Assembly (NCBI GenBank): GCA_023014485.1
Contig: JAJOZX010002358.1
Span: 186,001 to 250,000, forward strand
Reading direction: 5' to 3'
Source: Bathynomus jamesi
Taxonomy: Eukaryota; Arthropoda; Malacostraca; Isopoda; Cirolanidae
Length of the DNA: 64,000 nt
The notes beneath the pieces are model-generated. The model searched no databases and had not been told where the DNA came from. It was given only the letters and a program-made list of their open reading frames with translations. Shown here one piece after another: positions 62,503 to 64,000 of the stretch (positions within the stretch are counted from its first letter, which is position 1; each line of letters begins with the position of its first letter). Both the position numbers and the translations under genes were made by a program.

Positions 62503-63002
62503 CTTCAATGAAAACAACAATGGGCTCAATGCCAAATGAGCTGAATTGGCAGAAATACTTAACCAAGTGATCAAACGCAAATTTTACTTTCAAATAAACT
62601 GAATTGCTGGTTGGGTACTAACCAAACACCAGTATGGAATACCAAACTTTCTACCCTGGGACCTTAATTCAATAATAACCCAATTTAACCAAAACCGGTA
62701 AAATGTAGGCCAAAACAACGACAGACGACTGGCCAAGTTTCGCAATTGGGCAACCAACTTTTACCCTGGGACCTTAATTCAATAATAACCCAAAATTAAC
62801 CAAACCGGTAAAATGTAGCAAAAACGACGACAGACGACTGGCCAAGTTTTCGCAATTGGCGACCAAACTTTCTACCTGGGACCTTAATCAATAATACTCA
62901 ACCCGTCTAAGGCCTAACTTGGGCTACCAATTTGCACAATCAGAACTTTGCCGAAAATAGTCACTGACTCAGTCTTGGGTAGAATCCGGTTCTGAAGGAC
63001 CA

Positions 63003-63589
63003 TGTTATTTTATTTATTTGTTGGGTTCAAAATCCCAGCTGAGCCGTGAAACGGCCAAATTCTAAAGGGCCAGTTCTACCTACAGCCCAAGTTAAGCTAA
63101 AATTAAAACTTACGGATTTGAGATCCTATTAGTCCTACCTCAGGGTTGCTGACTCGATCGGCCTACCTTAGACCTTAGTTACATGAATTAATATGAAACA
63201 AAAGGGGTACTATTTATGGTCTTCTTTCTCAACCTTGCAACAACAAACGCAACCTGGACTATTGCACGATGCAACAATCTTGTATCTAAACAACCAAACT
63301 GAATTGCAAGAGAGCTCTCTATCAGACCACACCCTGTACGTACGACATCCACAAACGAGTAGAAAGACGCGCAGCGCCCCAAAATGATGCCACCAGAGTC
63401 CCAAAATGATGCCACAAGAGCCCAAAAATGCTAGCTCTAAATTAAGTGAATTTTTCACTAACCTTACAATTATGAGATGGATATATATACACCTTAACTT
63501 AATATATACAAGCAATGCTGCATCAATCAGCTTAGTCATCATATCGCCTTGGGACAACAATGGTTCTTCCTCTTCTACATTTTCTAACT
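63003..63589 (-). repeat. BEL/Pao LTR 6 (array 5' end)
   Basis: 587 bp; 5' LTR of unit 5. Its last plus-strand base is T where the inner LTRs have A (TAACT against TAACA). Confidence 0.9.
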
Positions 63590-64000
63590 GAGGATGACGA
63601 ATGCCAGCTGGCTGCTGCCTTCCATCCCAGGTTTCGCCTGGTGAGACAAAAGAGAGCAGCAGAAGCCACAGGTCACTCAAGTGCAAGGCCCAGAACTTGG
63701 TCAAGACCTGGCTGGAGACCAACTCCAAGGACTTGCTGACAGATGCTGCCTTCTTGGGTGAGCAAGTGTTGGTGGACTTGTTCATCAAGTTCAACACAGC
63801 CATCCCCTCCAGTGCTGCAGTGGAGCGTTTGTTCTCTATGGGCAAGGACATCCTGAGGGCCAAGAGATCATCCCTGTCTGATGAAAACTTTGATATGCTA
63901 ATTTTCATGAAGGGCAACATGCATCTCATGGACAAAATGGAGAACGAGAAGAAGAGGGAAAATTAAATTATATATATATTGTGTTTTTCATTTTTTTTAT
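63590..64000 (+). pseudogene. hAT element, right part: transposase C-terminus
   Basis: It continues the hAT gene broken at 32010. GAGGA (63590-63594) repeats 32006-32010, and with one copy removed the frame passes straight through into ECQLAAAFHPRFRL. After a frameshift near 63645 follows the hAT dimerisation region: NTAIPSSAAVERLFSMGKD (near 63795) and SSLSDENFDMLIFMKGN (near 63868), with the stop at 63964-63966. That region, with its SSAAVERLFS motif, is the hallmark of hAT transposases. The element's right TIR lies beyond the window. Confidence 0.85.

Larger units (their letters stand above)
32011..63589 (-). mobile_element. Tandem BEL/Pao retrotransposon array: six LTRs, five internal regions
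   Basis: The order in window coordinates is LTR-int-LTR-int-LTR-int-LTR-int-LTR-int-LTR, all in the same (minus) orientation, with each inner LTR shared by two neighbours. LTRs are about 590 bp and begin TGTTA and end TAACA (the last one ends TAACT). Internal regions are about 5.8 kb except the fourth (4.9 kb). The whole 31.6 kb is flanked by GAGGA at 32006-32010 and 63590-63594. BEL/Pao elements usually make 4-6 bp duplications. hAT sequence lies only outside the array. Confidence 0.93.

Noticed and set aside
32011..63589. Array as a segmental duplication of a larger locus
   Set aside because: hAT sequence occurs only at the outer edges; every inner junction is LTR to internal region, so the repeated unit is the retrotransposon itself.
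32011..63589. CRISPR or satellite array
   Set aside because: The repeat units are 5-6 kb with LTRs, a primer-binding site and gag-pol, which explains the periodicity.

Overview
This is animal genomic DNA, most likely from an arthropod and possibly a crustacean. The only cellular gene I can support is the 3' end of a V-type proton ATPase subunit B gene (11135-12439, + strand): three exons separated by short GT-AG introns. The organism guess rests on that protein, on AT-rich non-coding DNA with (TA)n and (GT)n microsatellites, and on the transposon mix (I-superfamily LINEs, BEL/Pao, Tc1/mariner, Tigger/pogo, hAT). It is an inference, not a determination. Nearly everything else is transposable elements, many nested or chained end to end.

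Left part (1-11134, upstream of the first visible ATPase exon and perhaps inside its preceding intron): a hAT end, a (TA)n tract, a near full-length two-ORF LINE (909-7251), a 2.8 kb DNA transposon of a family I cannot name (element A, 7271-10093), a foldback element and a mariner-derived palindromic MITE. Most are separated only by short TA runs.

Middle (12440-31670): an old LINE (LINE-3) is split by a second full-length copy of the first LINE (LINE-2, 14249-20524) with matching target duplications. Next come a minus-strand LINE fragment, a 12-bp-TIR MITE, a long palindrome with a partial direct repeat, and a mariner (24829-29280) split by another unnamed DNA transposon (element B, 25181-28153) with a 7-bp target duplication. 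These are followed by an intact mariner-type transposon with one open frame (29293-30653) and a Tigger/pogo remnant.

Right part (31671-64000): a hAT element is split inside its transposase by 31.6 kb of BEL/Pao retrotransposon. The insert is a head-to-tail array on the minus strand with six LTRs alternating with five internal gag-pol regions, and one 5-bp target duplication flanks the whole array.

The main candidates for new biology are the five-unit BEL/Pao array with mosaic variants, and elements A and B. A and B share an ordered set of transposase motifs and TTAGGG-like ends that suggest one DNA-transposon superfamily. Many coding differences between copies, and inside the ATPase last exon, are 1-2 base deletions. 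Either many copies are decayed or the assembly keeps indel errors, so broken-frame calls should be read with that in mind.
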